DNA of 64,000 nucleotides from Hippophae tibetana. Taxonomy: Eukaryota > Streptophyta > Magnoliopsida > Rosales > Elaeagnaceae. Under the pieces are notes generated by a model. It did not search any database. It was not told where the DNA came from and saw only the letters and a list, made by a program, of their open reading frames with translations. A program made the position numbers and the translations under genes. Where the stretch lies: contig CM072809.1 in assembly GCA_037013495.1 (NCBI GenBank), forward strand, positions 12,628,501 to 12,692,500, given 5' to 3'. Each line of letters begins with the position of its first letter. The stretch's first letter is position 1. This document shows, in pieces, positions 52,349 through 64,000 of this stretch.

Positions 52349-55205
52349 ATGGAAGATCAATCAATCACAGATCAGACAGATTAAATAAATAATGCTATGA
52401 GTCAAGGTTATTATAGTATTGTTAATTTCTAAAATTGTGTGACTTCATTAAAACTAGATTGAACTAATTTCATTATTTGGAAACAACAAATTCTCAAAAT
52501 CTTAAGTAGCTTTGACTCGAAAGAGTATCTTATAGAAGATTCTCCATTAAAAATACTTGAAAATGGCCAAATCAATCCAAAAATCAAGTATTAGAATAAG
52601 AAAGACAAGATTATCGGAAGTTAATTCACGAGTAAGATAACTTAAGATTTTCTTAGACACATTTCATTGAGTCACGCACGTTCAAACAAGCTTTAAGTCA
52701 TGATGCTTGGAAAGTATTTATATAGAATGAGTTTGATGCATTCATTTGAAACAAGATTTGAGTCTTACTTCCCCCACATCCAGGCAGGAAGATCATTGGA
52801 TCTAAGTAGTCATGAAAAGTTAAGAAATTGCATACAGGTGCATTGGATAAAAGGAAATCAAAACTTGTTACTTAGGGATTTGAATAAAAACTTGATTTTA
52901 GTTTTCAATAAACCTTTAGTCCTATAACCAAACCAATTACCATTCAGGTTGTGATTACTGCTAGTTTATCCAAGGGATGAAAACTTCTCCAATTAGGATG
53001 TTTATATATCTCAACCCCTAGGTTTCGAGGGTGCTGAGTTCCCTAATTATGTTTGTAAATTGAAAGAGGTTATTTATGACCTTAAACAAGCTCCAATAGC
53101 TTGATTTGATACTTTATTTACAACATTGTATGATATAGAGTTTAAGAAATAAAGAGTCTATCCTTCTCTTTTCGACAACTTTACCAACGCTTTTCCAATT
53201 TATCTTTTGGTTTACGTAGATAATATTATTATCACTGATGGCAATAAGGCAAATATTCAGTGTCTTATTGATACTTTAAACTCTGCATTTTTCACTACTT
53301 CTTGGGAATTAAAATTTCTTATCTTCTTAATGGTGACATTTTGCTCACTCAATCTAAGTATATCAAGAAACTTCTTTAGAAAGCAAAGATGGATAATACT
53401 AAGCCAATTGGATAATCAATTCATACCTCTTCTATCTTGTCTACTATTGACGGGGAGTTAATAGAAAATCCTTCTTTGTATTGAAATGTTACGGGTGCAT
53501 TGCAATATATCGTTTTAGCCAAGCTAGAAATTGCCTTTGCTGTCAGTAAAACATGTCAGTTCATATCCAAACTAACCACTATGCATCGGTGTGTAGTAAA
53601 GATGATACTAAAGTACTTGCAAGGCATTATCCAATATGTGTTCAAATCTTCCTTATAACTTTTTGTAACTGGATTTTTTAATGTTGACTGAGGGTCTTGT
53701 CTTGATGATAGAAGATCCACATATGCGGTCTGCATTTTTTTAAAAGCAAATCTAGTTTTTTGGAGCTCTAAGAAGCAAAATGTTATAGCTCGATCCATCA
53801 CTAACGTTGAATATTGATCTCTTACTTATACTACCGTTGAAATCATTTGGCTTCATGCTTTATTAAAAGAAATACATATCTCACTACTATAAAAAAGGTA
53901 TTTAAGTTGATATGTAAAGTCGATTTTTGAAAAAACCTGACTTATAATGAATTTAAAGTCAATTCGGTGTAGAACTGACGCTATACATAGTGTCGTTTGA
54001 TGTGTCGAACCGACGCTACACGTGGACATAACATCAGTTGACGTGTTGAACTGACGCTACACACATAGATAGTATTGGTTCATCACGTCAACCGACGCTA
54101 CGTCCTACGTGTATTTCTTTAATTAAAAAATACAGTTTAAAATTGAAATTATATAGTACAATATTTTTTTAGGTCAATTATTATTTTATTTGACTTTTTA
54201 AAATTTAATTTGGATATATATATATATATAGTATAATATTTTTCTTTTTTTAGACAATTTTTTTTTAAATTATATAATTTTTTGTATTTGTTTGGATATT
54301 TAATTTTATGTACGTACGCACATGTACATCTTTATTTAATTTTGTGTATTTTTTGGATATTATTTTAATTTTGTTTCTTTTTTATACTATATATATATAT
54401 CCAAATTAAAATTTAAAGAGTTTAAATAAAATAATAATTCACCTATTTTTTTTAAAAAAATTTAAACTACATTTTTTAAATTAAAAAATACACATAGAAC
54501 ATAACGTCGGTTGACGTGTTGAACCGATACTACACACGTGGATAGCGTTGATTAAACACGTCAACCGACGTTACGTCCTACGTATATTTTTTTATTTAAA
54601 AAATGAAGTTTGATTTTAACTATACGTACATACATAAAATTAAGTATCCAAACAAATACACAAAATTATATAATTTTAAAAACTAATTATCTAAAAAAAA
54701 TAAAAAAAATATACTATATATATATATGTCTATGAAGTTTAGACTGCTTATTTGATGAATGTTTACATGCTCATGTATGTAGAGGAATAAATTGTTATAT
54801 GTACAAACTGTTTTTTGCCCAATTTCCTTGTCACTATGCTAGTGATTCTAAACCAAACAAAATTGCTCATTCAATTACACTTTGACAACATTATTTTATT
54901 TGTAATTTAAGTTAATTATATATATATATATGTATTGTATATACAATATTTATTTTTGTAATAAATTTAATTATACAACATCGTAACTCTCGCTGTTAGT
55001 CACGTGTTCATAACATAACAAAACACGTGGAATTTGATCTACATTTTTTTTTTCGAGAAAAGGTCGCCAAGGAGTTTGTTGTTCAACACATACCCTAGCA
55101 TGAGCAACTTGCTAATACTCTTATCCAGCTTCTCTCTATTCAAGCCTTTTTAAAATTGCGAAACAAACTCAGTTTTATCCGACTCCCACCGAGTTTGAGG
55201 AAGGG
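52349..55205 (+). pseudogene. Decayed copia gag-pol
   Basis: gag starts at the ATG at 52349 and shows a FIIWKQQIL stretch near 52460. Reverse transcriptase is represented by VYVDNIIIT near 53207 (the catalytic YVDD is now YVDN). RNase H pieces run to about 53880 (DDRRSTYA, WSSKKQN). After the inserted CACTA fragment, the RNase H tail resumes at about 54975 (TKHVEFDLHF) and runs to the polypurine tract. Frequent stops and large deletions are present throughout. Confidence 0.8.
53882..54974 (+). mobile_element. CACTA element, 3'-truncated, nested in the old copia
   Basis: It starts CACTACTATAAAAAAGG inside the copia RNase H region. Subterminal repeats of the form ACCGACGYTAC recur near 53960-54100 and 54500-54580, partly inverted. 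The 54721-54974 stretch matches 2100-2385 of the CACTA element at the left edge. It stops in AATTTAATTAT without the hairpin repeats or TAGTG, and the copia frame follows directly. Its middle is a large fold-back structure. Confidence 0.7.
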
Positions 55206-55737
55206 TGATAAGTATAATTCAACTAATGTAGCTGCATCAGTTGCTTGCAGTGTAGAAAAACCAATTAATAGTGTGGTGTCATCTGCTAACAAATGTGAAA
55301 CAGTGCAAAAAAACCCAACTAAAATTGCTTAGTTAGAAGTGTGATTTTATGTGGAGCAACTATATGGAAGGTCTTTTATGGTTGTAGATTGACACGTTAG
55401 CGATCTACAACTTAGTGAGCAAGTTATCTACGACTCAGTTAGTTAGCAAGTGAATCAAGCTTCTTGATAGATATTTTTGCATTACTTTTAGTTATATTTT
55501 TTGTTTACATGGTAATAGTTTGCTGCTTATAAATAGCCACCTATACTTATATACATTTCTTAGCTTGAGCAATACTATTCAATGAAAATTTACTTCAATG
55601 CTTTTCATCTTCATTTCTATTTTTCACTGTTCGTGTACTATTTATCATCTTGCTGTCAATGTTGAATGCTCAAAACTCACTAACAATTCTTCTTCCACTC
55701 TTATTCTATTGCTTCACTGTTCTTTTTTCTTTATTTA
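55206..55737 (+). repeat. 3' LTR of the old copia element
   Basis: About 532 bp. It is preceded by the polypurine tract and followed by the GAATG target duplication. The many differences from the 5' LTR indicate an old insertion. Confidence 0.85.
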
Positions 55738-55742
55738 GAATG

Positions 55743-58030
55743 ATATCCAATATTCCGTTGCAAAAGCTTATGAAGTTTTATTTTTAGGGTCTCCATAGTA
55801 TTAGTATATTTATTTAAGTGTTTACTGAAGCTAAGGAAAAACAGAAAAGAAGCTTATAATATTAATCGTCTTAAGCCAAATAAAGAAATATGTTTGAGTT
55901 TATACAATCCCCACCTCCCATCAGCACCACCACCTAACCACATCTCTTCCTGCTGTGATTAGTTGTAGGTTGTTTCACTTTCAGGTTGCACGCGCAGGTT
56001 TCCACTCTAATTGCATTAACTGGTTCTGTAGTGGTGGAATATTATGACCATAGAACAGAAAACAAGGCTGACCAATACTCCAAGTATCTTCCAATTGACT
56101 CATACTCTCGCAAGTATTGAGAGAATTTCCATAAAGCATACGCAAATAACCCTGAACAAGTTGGGATACTTGTTTTTAGTTTTTAGTTTTAAATCAAACA
56201 ATACCATTAAGTTAAACACCTGTAATAAAATCACCTGCAATAAGTTGGGGTAGTAGTTAGGTTCTACAGTAATTCACGTATAATAAATTCAAATTTTATG
56301 GCAGTTATGAGGTTTTTGTTTAAAAGACATTAAAGTTTTTTTTTAAATAAAATAAAATAAACAGAGGTATTTGAACTTGGTAACTTGGTTCCACAACACT
56401 GAAGTAGTGAATGATACCATCTATATCATAAAACAATCTAAAAAAATTAAATTAAAATTAAAATAAATATTATTTTTTTAGGTTGTATTGGTGAAGTTAG
56501 CATGTTATAATCATTTTGAGGAGTAATTAGAATAAATGATACTCTTTTATATAGGTGACAATGATTAACTCAAAAGATTTTTGCAAACCTAAGGAAAGTT
56601 CAATTTATGATTGTGAGTCTTACAGAAATTAATATTAAAATATTAATTTAACATATTAAATATTAAAATATTATCTCCATATTATTATTTGCTCATTTAG
56701 CCCCTAAAAATAATACTAAAAAAATATCTTTATCAATAAATGAATTAATTAAGGGATTTGTCTAATAATCTTGTGATAATAATTGTTTTTTATGTTTCTA
56801 ATCATAAGTTCAAACCACACAAAAATGTCTTTTGATAAAAAAATAGATTAAATAATATTATTTAAATAATTTAATGGATCAACTCCATATTAATTAATAA
56901 TTTTTTTTTGAAAAATTTAACAACTTTAACTACAAAGGAGTTCCAATTTAACATATACTTTAGTGTAATTGAGTAACCCTGAGTAATAAACAAATAAATT
57001 TAATTTTGTGTAATAAATTTTGGTTGATTTTTGGATTCAATTATTATTTTTATAAATTTTTTAAATACAATTAAGGTTTTGGGGTAGGATAATCGTACCT
57101 CGATATCAAAAATTTAAATTTAAATTTTATTAAATATTATATTTTTTGTATACGTAGACATAAAAACACATATAGTTTAATATTTGAAAAAAAATCAAAA
57201 TATATTAAGTATATATAACATATTATTATTTTTAATTTATAAACATTTTTTTTAATTAAAGTATATGTTTTTGAACAATTTTATATTAAAAATATTGAAA
57301 TTTGATTTTTGGAGTTCCGAAAAAATAACAGTTACTTGATAGTAATTTTCTATATTTATACACATCAATTTCAATTTTGGATTGAAACATTTTTCAATTT
57401 CATTTCACCCTATTAACATTCTTAATCGTGAACAATTACATAATACCTTGTATTGTTTTTAGTGTCTTATAACCTTATATTAAAATAATTTCACGATATT
57501 AAAAGTCTTTTAATTATATCAAAAAGAGTAGTTTACTCTATTTTTTTATTTTTTTGTAGAAATTTATTTATTTAAAAAAGTGATAGAATAATAACAAATA
57601 ATCAATTTTTTATTTTATTTTTTAAAGTTATTTTATTAATTATTTTTAATAATAGATTACAATGGTAGTAAAATTCACAAAAATAAAAATAAGTTTTAAA
57701 ATTTAATAATTTGTTCTTACGATTTTACTTTTTCAAAATAAAATGACTAAATTATTATAAAAAATGATAGATAGATTAAATTATTAAAAAAATAACAAAT
57801 ATACTAAATTATTTTAATAGCTAAGAGATTTTGAATATATCTCTTAATTTTATTATGAAACCATGAAGCAATATGATTCAATTATGATACATCAAGATCA
57901 TAAACAAATTTTTTACAACTATTCTCCGAGTATATCAAAGAGTCAAAATCCACATTTTATTTTTGTCATGGTAATGCAATTTTTTTCTTCTCATTTTTCA
58001 ATATTAAGGGACAAGTTTTTTATAGCTTGA
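55743..58030. other. Spacer upstream of the eL22 gene
   Basis: No gene is supported. 55900-56260 is less AT-rich and may be the relic of something, but I cannot name it. The rest is A/T runs. Confidence 0.45.
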
Positions 58031-58039
58031 TCGTTTTTA

Positions 58040-58172
58040 TGGGCTAAACCCGTCAGTTTAAATAGATGGCCCAAAATATATTAAAACCCAGCCCATAAAG
58101 TCAATGGTAGACCAAATTATGCTTCGAAATCAAAAGCCTAATATAAAAATGTGTCATCGAACCAAAACCCTA
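58040..58172 (+). promoter_or_regulatory. Ribosomal-protein promoter: site II motifs and telo-box
   Basis: Three site II elements (TGGGCY) are present: TGGGCT at 58040-58045, and its complement form at 58068-58073 (GGCCCA) and 58090-58095 (AGCCCA). A telo-box AAACCCTA lies at 58165-58172. Site II motifs with a telo-box are the usual signature of plant ribosomal-protein promoters, bound by TCP and Myb-like factors and tied to growth. Confidence 0.75.
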
Positions 58173-58794
58173 GCTCCATTTCCTTCCACTTTCTCTCATA
58201 GCGAGCGCAGCTCTTCAAGTTTCTTTCCTCAGCAGCCACCGGTAAACCTCTTTCTGCTCACTCTCTCATGTATGTGTCAATTAGGGTTCTTTAACGTTGT
58301 CTGTGTGTTCGAATTCGTTTCTGTTGAAATATGAAGGCAGAGAAATAAGAGGCTTTCAGTGATATACTATATCTGCTTCCCTTAATTATATGATTGATGA
58401 CTAAGAAGAAGATTAATGTAAATTTGAGAAATTTGCAGTTTTTTATTATCATTACACGTTTTCTAGTTTTTATTGCTCAATGGTAGTCTGTAATGTGCTG
58501 AACTAAGTAGCTGTTTTAATTGGTTAAGTTCCATCTCAGGATTTGAGATTTAGAGTTGACTGGAAATTAATGTCCTTTTTTTAGCAGCCAAGCAATTTAT
58601 TTTTTCATCATTTGCTTGAAATTTGGTTACATGTGCTATTTGATAATAGTTCTTCATTGGATGCACTGTATACAAGTTCATAATGGAATTGGGATTTACG
58701 CATTTGAAAGCGTTTGTGTAAATAGAGGAACTGTATGCGCTGAGTGAATCTTAAGGGATGGATTTATTTTTTGTAAATCAAAGGATAATCAAAG

Positions 58795-59844
<1,050 letters not shown>

Positions 59845-60670
59845 GATTCTTCCCTACTATGAAGTTAACATTTCTTTTTATGTTGCCTGTGGTGGCTGTT
59901 TCCTTGAAACTAGTTCAATTTTTCATTTTTGTTGGTTTAGTGATTTTGAGATATATTCTACCGTTTCGTAATATAGATCTACCTCATTTGAAAGTAAAAT
60001 TAAGTTTAGGTCCTGCATTTCTTTCCTCTTGAATATTCCGTTTTCAATAGCATGATCCACGTATTGCCTTAAGTTTTGCAAATGCTTCTTGGCCACGATC
60101 GAGGAAAATTTATTTGTGTTTTGACGCTTGGCTTTATCTGCTAATACAACTCATGAGTCATGATTAGAATGGCCTACATGGATGGATGTTGTGATGCTAG
60201 TTTTGGGCAAAACTTGTTTTCGAAATAGACCATCTTTTTTATTTCCTTTCATTCTTAGAATTTTTCTTGAATAGGTGATGTTGTATTGTATTCAAAAGTA
60301 TCCTTTAAAAATCGAGTTACCATTTTATTTTAGTAAATTAAGATAAAAAATTAATGAAATTTATGGTGTAGTTTCTTAATTTTTGAAATTTATTTTAGTT
60401 TATTTTAATTAGATAAGACAATAATGAATAGTATTAATTGTAATATCTTATTTATTTTGGGATTTAAATGAAAAATGTGAGTATATAAAATAATAAAAAA
60501 TGGGGTTTGTGTAATTTTGTTTTTGTTATTCTTTTGTTTTGACTTTTAAAGTGGTTTTTTAGTGATTCGTGTATCTAAATAACGATATTATTTTGTGTAA
60601 TTTTTACTAAGCATATGTTCTCACATGTGCTTTTAATAAGAGTGTTTTTAGATTAATTTTTCATGTTCAT

Positions 60671-60738
60671 GGATTGTTAATAGTTAATTTTGTTCTCCTA
60701 CGTTGGATTGTTAATAGTTAATTTTGTTCTCCTACGTT
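60671..60738. repeat. 34-bp exact tandem duplication
   Basis: The unit starts GGATTGTTAATAGTTAATTT and is repeated without change. Confidence 0.95.
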
Positions 60739-61717
60739 GGATTGTTTCTTTACTCATTTTTTATATTCTTTAATATTATACAAAGTTACTATTTATTATG
60801 GAAACAAAATAATTATATTTTTAATTTCTATAGTATCGTAGATTTATGTTCAAATTGTTTAAGATTAAAAATCTATTTAAATTATTTAAAAAATAAAATC
60901 TGTTTATTGATAAAAATTAACACATGTTTGTTGGATTTAATTATGTTTTTTTTTAACTGAAGTGGTCCGATAAGCTGTCGTAGCTATCTTGAATTGTGTT
61001 CCGGATGTATTCCTTAAATGACAAAACTAACTTCATTTGTTTTGAAAATTTGTCTAGTAATCTTGCACTTGAATATTTGTAATTTTTATGTGCAATATTA
61101 CATAGAGAATAAAAGGAGGGCAAATACATATCTAACTAACGGGAAGAATATCTTGCCGACGTTGTCACAAAAAACTTTTCACTCTCATTGATCTTAGTAT
61201 CGAAATTTGAAACTTTTGTTGCCCCGTTGAAAACACTTTGGTTTTAAAGCCTAACAACCAACTTATATTTAGATTGAACCGAGTAAGTCTTTTTGGATTC
61301 AAACTTTCAAACTAGTTTATCTATTTATTTTGAAATAGAAGTATTGAGAATTGCTTGTATATCCACTTGTCAAAAGACACTGAATTTTCTGCAAATTCCT
61401 ATCGTTTCCTTCATATTTCATTAAATCTTTTACCAATAGAGAATTCATTGTTGGGTTTGGTTATTGGCTTGAGTGAACCAGAATCTGTTAACCATGGCTC
61501 CTCCTAGATTTTGAAAAGGTTGTTTTTTTGCTAATTGACCACCTAATTTCTTCTTTTAATTGAGCCCTTAACTATATAATACATTTCCACGTCGAGATAG
61601 CTTATGGCCTGGATCAACCTTCAAAAATGAGTCGTTGAAATATTTTCCCCGAAGTAATTTGTAGAAAAGAAAATCAGATTGTGTACACAATCTCCATGCT
61701 TGTTTTGCTAGCAAGGC

Positions 61718-61907
61718 CAACTTAAAAAGTTTAATATTTTTGAATCACAGAACTTCTAGGTTGCTATAACTTGCTCCAGGATAACTAATGTATTTTTTTT
61801 CCTTGTCTCTTGTCAACTTAAAAAGTTTAATATCTTTGAATCACAGACCTTTTGGGTTGCTGTAACTTGTTCCAAGATAACTAATGTATTTTTTTTCTTG
61901 TCTTTAG
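61718..61907. repeat. Tandem duplication with a period of 96 bp
   Basis: Both copies contain CAACTTAAAAAGTTTAATAT, TTTGAATCACAGA and GATAACTAATGTATTTTTTT, with roughly 10 percent differences. Confidence 0.9.
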
Positions 61908-62359
61908 TTCCTATTGGGAAAAATTGATTACCGTAAAAAAATAAATTTCATAAATTTAAGATAATTTTTTAAATTAAAATAGAACAAAAAATAATACAAA
62001 TTTTTTTTAGCGTAGGTACCGTAAATCACTTAAAACTTCATCTGTAATAAAATGTGATTATAAATTTCATATTTAAGTGAATCTTTTATAAAAATATAAT
62101 AATTATGTATCTTCAATTTGTAGGTAAAATTTCATAAATTAATTCTTAATTTTTCCTTTAAAAAAACTTTATATCACTGAGGTTCTCTTTAATCTTTTTC
62201 TCACTATATTTCAAAATTGAGGCAAAAATTTTATTTATAGAACCAAAACTTCATCACTTCCGTCATTCAATCCAAATTTTAAGAAAATAACAACCCATTT
62301 TTTATTTTTTTTTCTCTTCTTATCTCATTCTCAACCTTAATTGCTGAATGTTTTTTATT

Positions 62360-63395
62360 TTATTTGTTATTGGCCCATGAGATGGACCAACAGTTCCTCA
62401 CCAATATATTCTCACCATTTTTGTAATTTCATCACAGATAAAGTATAGAAGTTGGAAGCAAAGCAGCAAGTAGTTTGGAACAACTGTAACGATGACCTTA
62501 AGTAACACCTCTTTTCCACATGATGAAAGAAAATGAGCAGACCATGCATCAATCCGCTTCTAAACTTTCTCACAAATAAAATTAAAGGCCTTCACCCTAC
62601 TTTTGTCAATTAAGGAGGGAAGACCCAAGTATTTGTCTACTCCTAAATTGGGTATCGCTAGGATTCCCATGAGCTCTCTCCTCACATTATCTAGGGTATT
62701 AGCACTTAAAAACATGGATGATTTTTGCATGTTGATTTCTTGGCCTGAACCTCTTCCATATTTAATCAGTAAATGCTTCACATAATCAAGGTCCTATTTC
62801 TTCGCTTTGTAAAATATCAGCGAATCATCTGCGAAACATAGGTGAGAAATAGACGGACTATTCCTGCTCACTTTCAACCCTTGAATACACTTTTAGATGG
62901 TTCAGCACGTAACAAAAGAGAAGAGAGACATTCAGCATATAAAATAAAAAGATAAGGGGATAGAGGGTGGCCTTGCTTCAACCCTCTCTCTGGTATGATG
63001 AAACCTGTGATCTGTTCTCCCACCACACAAGAATAGGTTACTAATGAAATACAAGAACAAATCCAACCCAAATTTTTTTCATGAAATCCCAATTTTCTTA
63101 ATATAGTTGTTACAAAATTTCATTCAATTTTATTATAAGCTTTACTCATATAATCTTAAGACCAATATGAAAATTCTTCCCCAATTGTCTAATACGCAAT
63201 TTATGGAAGAGTAATTGGGCAACAAAAACATTATCAATAATAAATCCATGTTGCACAAAAGTGCTTTGATAAACACTAATAATGTTAGGTAATAACCCTT
63301 GAAGTCTCTTAATAAGAATTTTAGCAATTATCTTGTAAACGGTGGTATATATGCTAATGGGGCTGTTTAAAAATAAGTGTTGAAAATGCAAAGGT
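62360..63395 (-). mobile_element. LINE (non-LTR retrotransposon) fragment, reverse transcriptase
   Basis: The minus strand encodes broken blocks of an L1-type plant reverse transcriptase in the right order: VYKIIAKILIKRLQGLLP and a QSTFV stretch (63391-63146), RGLKQGHPLSPYLF (about 62990-62930), the catalytic FADDS (near 62825), SGQEINMQKSS with GVDKYLGLPSL (62781-62560), and a GKEVLLKV tail (near 62500). It is truncated at its 5' end and interrupted by frameshifts, so it is dead. LINE copies are usually 5'-truncated like this. Confidence 0.88.
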
Positions 63396-63532
63396 TAAAG
63401 TCTTAAAAGTCTTTTCAAATAAAACAAGCTATCTCAAAGTTATATTCTTTCTTTCATATATTTATTACAATTCTATAGCTATATATAAGAATATTTACTT
63501 CTTAAATTATTTTATTAATTAAACATTCTTTA

Positions 63533-63630
63533 ATTTACTCATTGAATTAATGATTACTTGTTTTACTCATTGAATTAATGATTATTTGTTTTACTCCTTA
63601 AATTAATGATTCCTTGTTTTTTCTCTTGAA
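63533..63630. repeat. 27-bp tandem repeat, three to four units
   Basis: Units of the form TTACTCATTGAATTAATGAT start at about 63535, 63562 and 63590, with decayed continuation to about 63700. Confidence 0.85.
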
Positions 63631-63838
63631 TTAATCATTAAATTAAGAATGACAATTCCTTGATTTACTCCTTAATTTACTTTTTAATTTTATCTTCAAT
63701 ACTTCTACTCAAGCTGGATCCATACAGTTTATGAATCTAAGTTTGCACAGAATTCGTTGAAACTGATGAGAAGTCAAGACAAAAAAGGTAAAACTAACAA
63801 AAATGCTAATTACAATAGCAAAAAAAAATATTGTTGTC

Positions 63839-63999
63839 GATGTGGGACCTTTCCTTTTACCATAATACTTTTCATTTACATCGGGCAGGTAGGAACTACA
63901 GAAGAGATTTAATCCATCATCGTCAAGAGCTTGGTTTCTATGTGAGAACTTTTCTTTTACCATAATACTCCTCCTCCACATTAACTAGGTAGAAGCTGT
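63839..63999. repeat. 59-bp spaced direct repeat at the right edge
   Basis: 63839-63897 and 63941-63999 share CTTTTACCATAATACT and flanks. Minus-strand reading gives a 90-codon frame (63709-63981), but it runs through both copies and shows no known domain. Confidence 0.75.
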
Positions 64000-64000
64000 A

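Larger units (their letters stand above)
51781..55737 (+). mobile_element. Old Ty1/copia retrotransposon with both LTRs
   Basis: 5' LTR 51781-52314 and 3' LTR 55206-55737 both start TGATAA and end TTTA, and share most of their length despite many differences. Target duplication GAATG at 51776-51780 and 55738-55742. Degenerate primer site TGGTATCAAAAC from 52315. Polypurine tract GAGGAAGGG directly before the 3' LTR. The interior is only about 2.9 kb because of deletions, and holds decayed gag-pol plus a nested CACTA fragment (53882-54974). Confidence 0.85.
59845..62360. other. AT-rich spacer with tandem duplications
   Basis: No gene is supported. It contains the eL22 3' end, a 34-bp exact tandem duplication (60671-60704, 60705-60738) and a 96-bp-period duplication (61718-61813, 61814-61907). 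Confidence 0.5.

Noticed and set aside
58104-58334. 76-codon plus-strand frame upstream of eL22
   Set aside because: It spans the promoter, 5' leader and intron start of the eL22 gene and has no domain.

Overview
The window is nuclear DNA of a eudicot plant. It is strongly AT-rich, its genes carry many short GT-AG introns, and the spaces between them hold typical plant transposons. Four protein-coding genes can be rebuilt exon by exon with consistent reading frames. In order they are a respiratory burst NADPH oxidase of the RBOHB type (minus, 4852-12625, 12 exons, 889 aa), a RING-H2 ubiquitin ligase candidate (plus, 33227-36399, 6 exons, 423 aa), an SR splicing factor of the SF2/ASF-like SR30/SR34 type (minus, 39375-46290, 12 coding exons, 291 aa) and cytosolic ribosomal protein eL22 (plus, 58795-59844, 2 coding exons, 124 aa). 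They are ordinary housekeeping or signalling genes and do not form an operon-like unit. From memory, their Arabidopsis relatives lie next to each other in different pairs on several chromosomes, so the window may keep an ancestral gene order.

Layout: 1-2665 is the right-hand part of a CACTA DNA transposon with a decayed ULP1-protease gene and hairpin subterminal repeats. 2839-3213 is a fold-back MITE with a 10-bp target duplication. 4852-12750 is RBOHB and its promoter. 12.75-19.1 kb is AT-rich spacer. 19127-25077 is a decayed Ty1/copia element with a 5' LTR but no 3' LTR, bracketed by two copies of a 310-bp sequence. About 25.3-28.7 kb (minus) is a heavily mutated endogenous pararetrovirus fragment in the order movement protein, coat protein, protease. 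28.7-32.8 kb is spacer. 32.8-36.4 kb is the RING gene. 39.0-46.97 kb is the SR gene, with a Helitron in its first coding intron, a MITE-like insert in its long RS-domain intron and a likely poison exon. About 50.0-51.2 kb is an LTR remnant. 51781-55737 is an old copia element with both LTRs, primer site, polypurine tract and 5-bp target duplication, holding a second, 3'-truncated CACTA copy. 58.0-59.8 kb is the eL22 gene with site II and telo-box promoter elements. 62.36-63.4 kb (minus) is a 5'-truncated LINE reverse transcriptase.

The best leads are the candidate poison exon in the SR gene, the copia insertion with a 310-bp flanking duplication in place of its 3' end, the pararetroviral relic and the ancestral gene block. 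No obviously novel biochemical system is visible. All gene models come from reading splice signals and homology by eye, without a search or transcript data.
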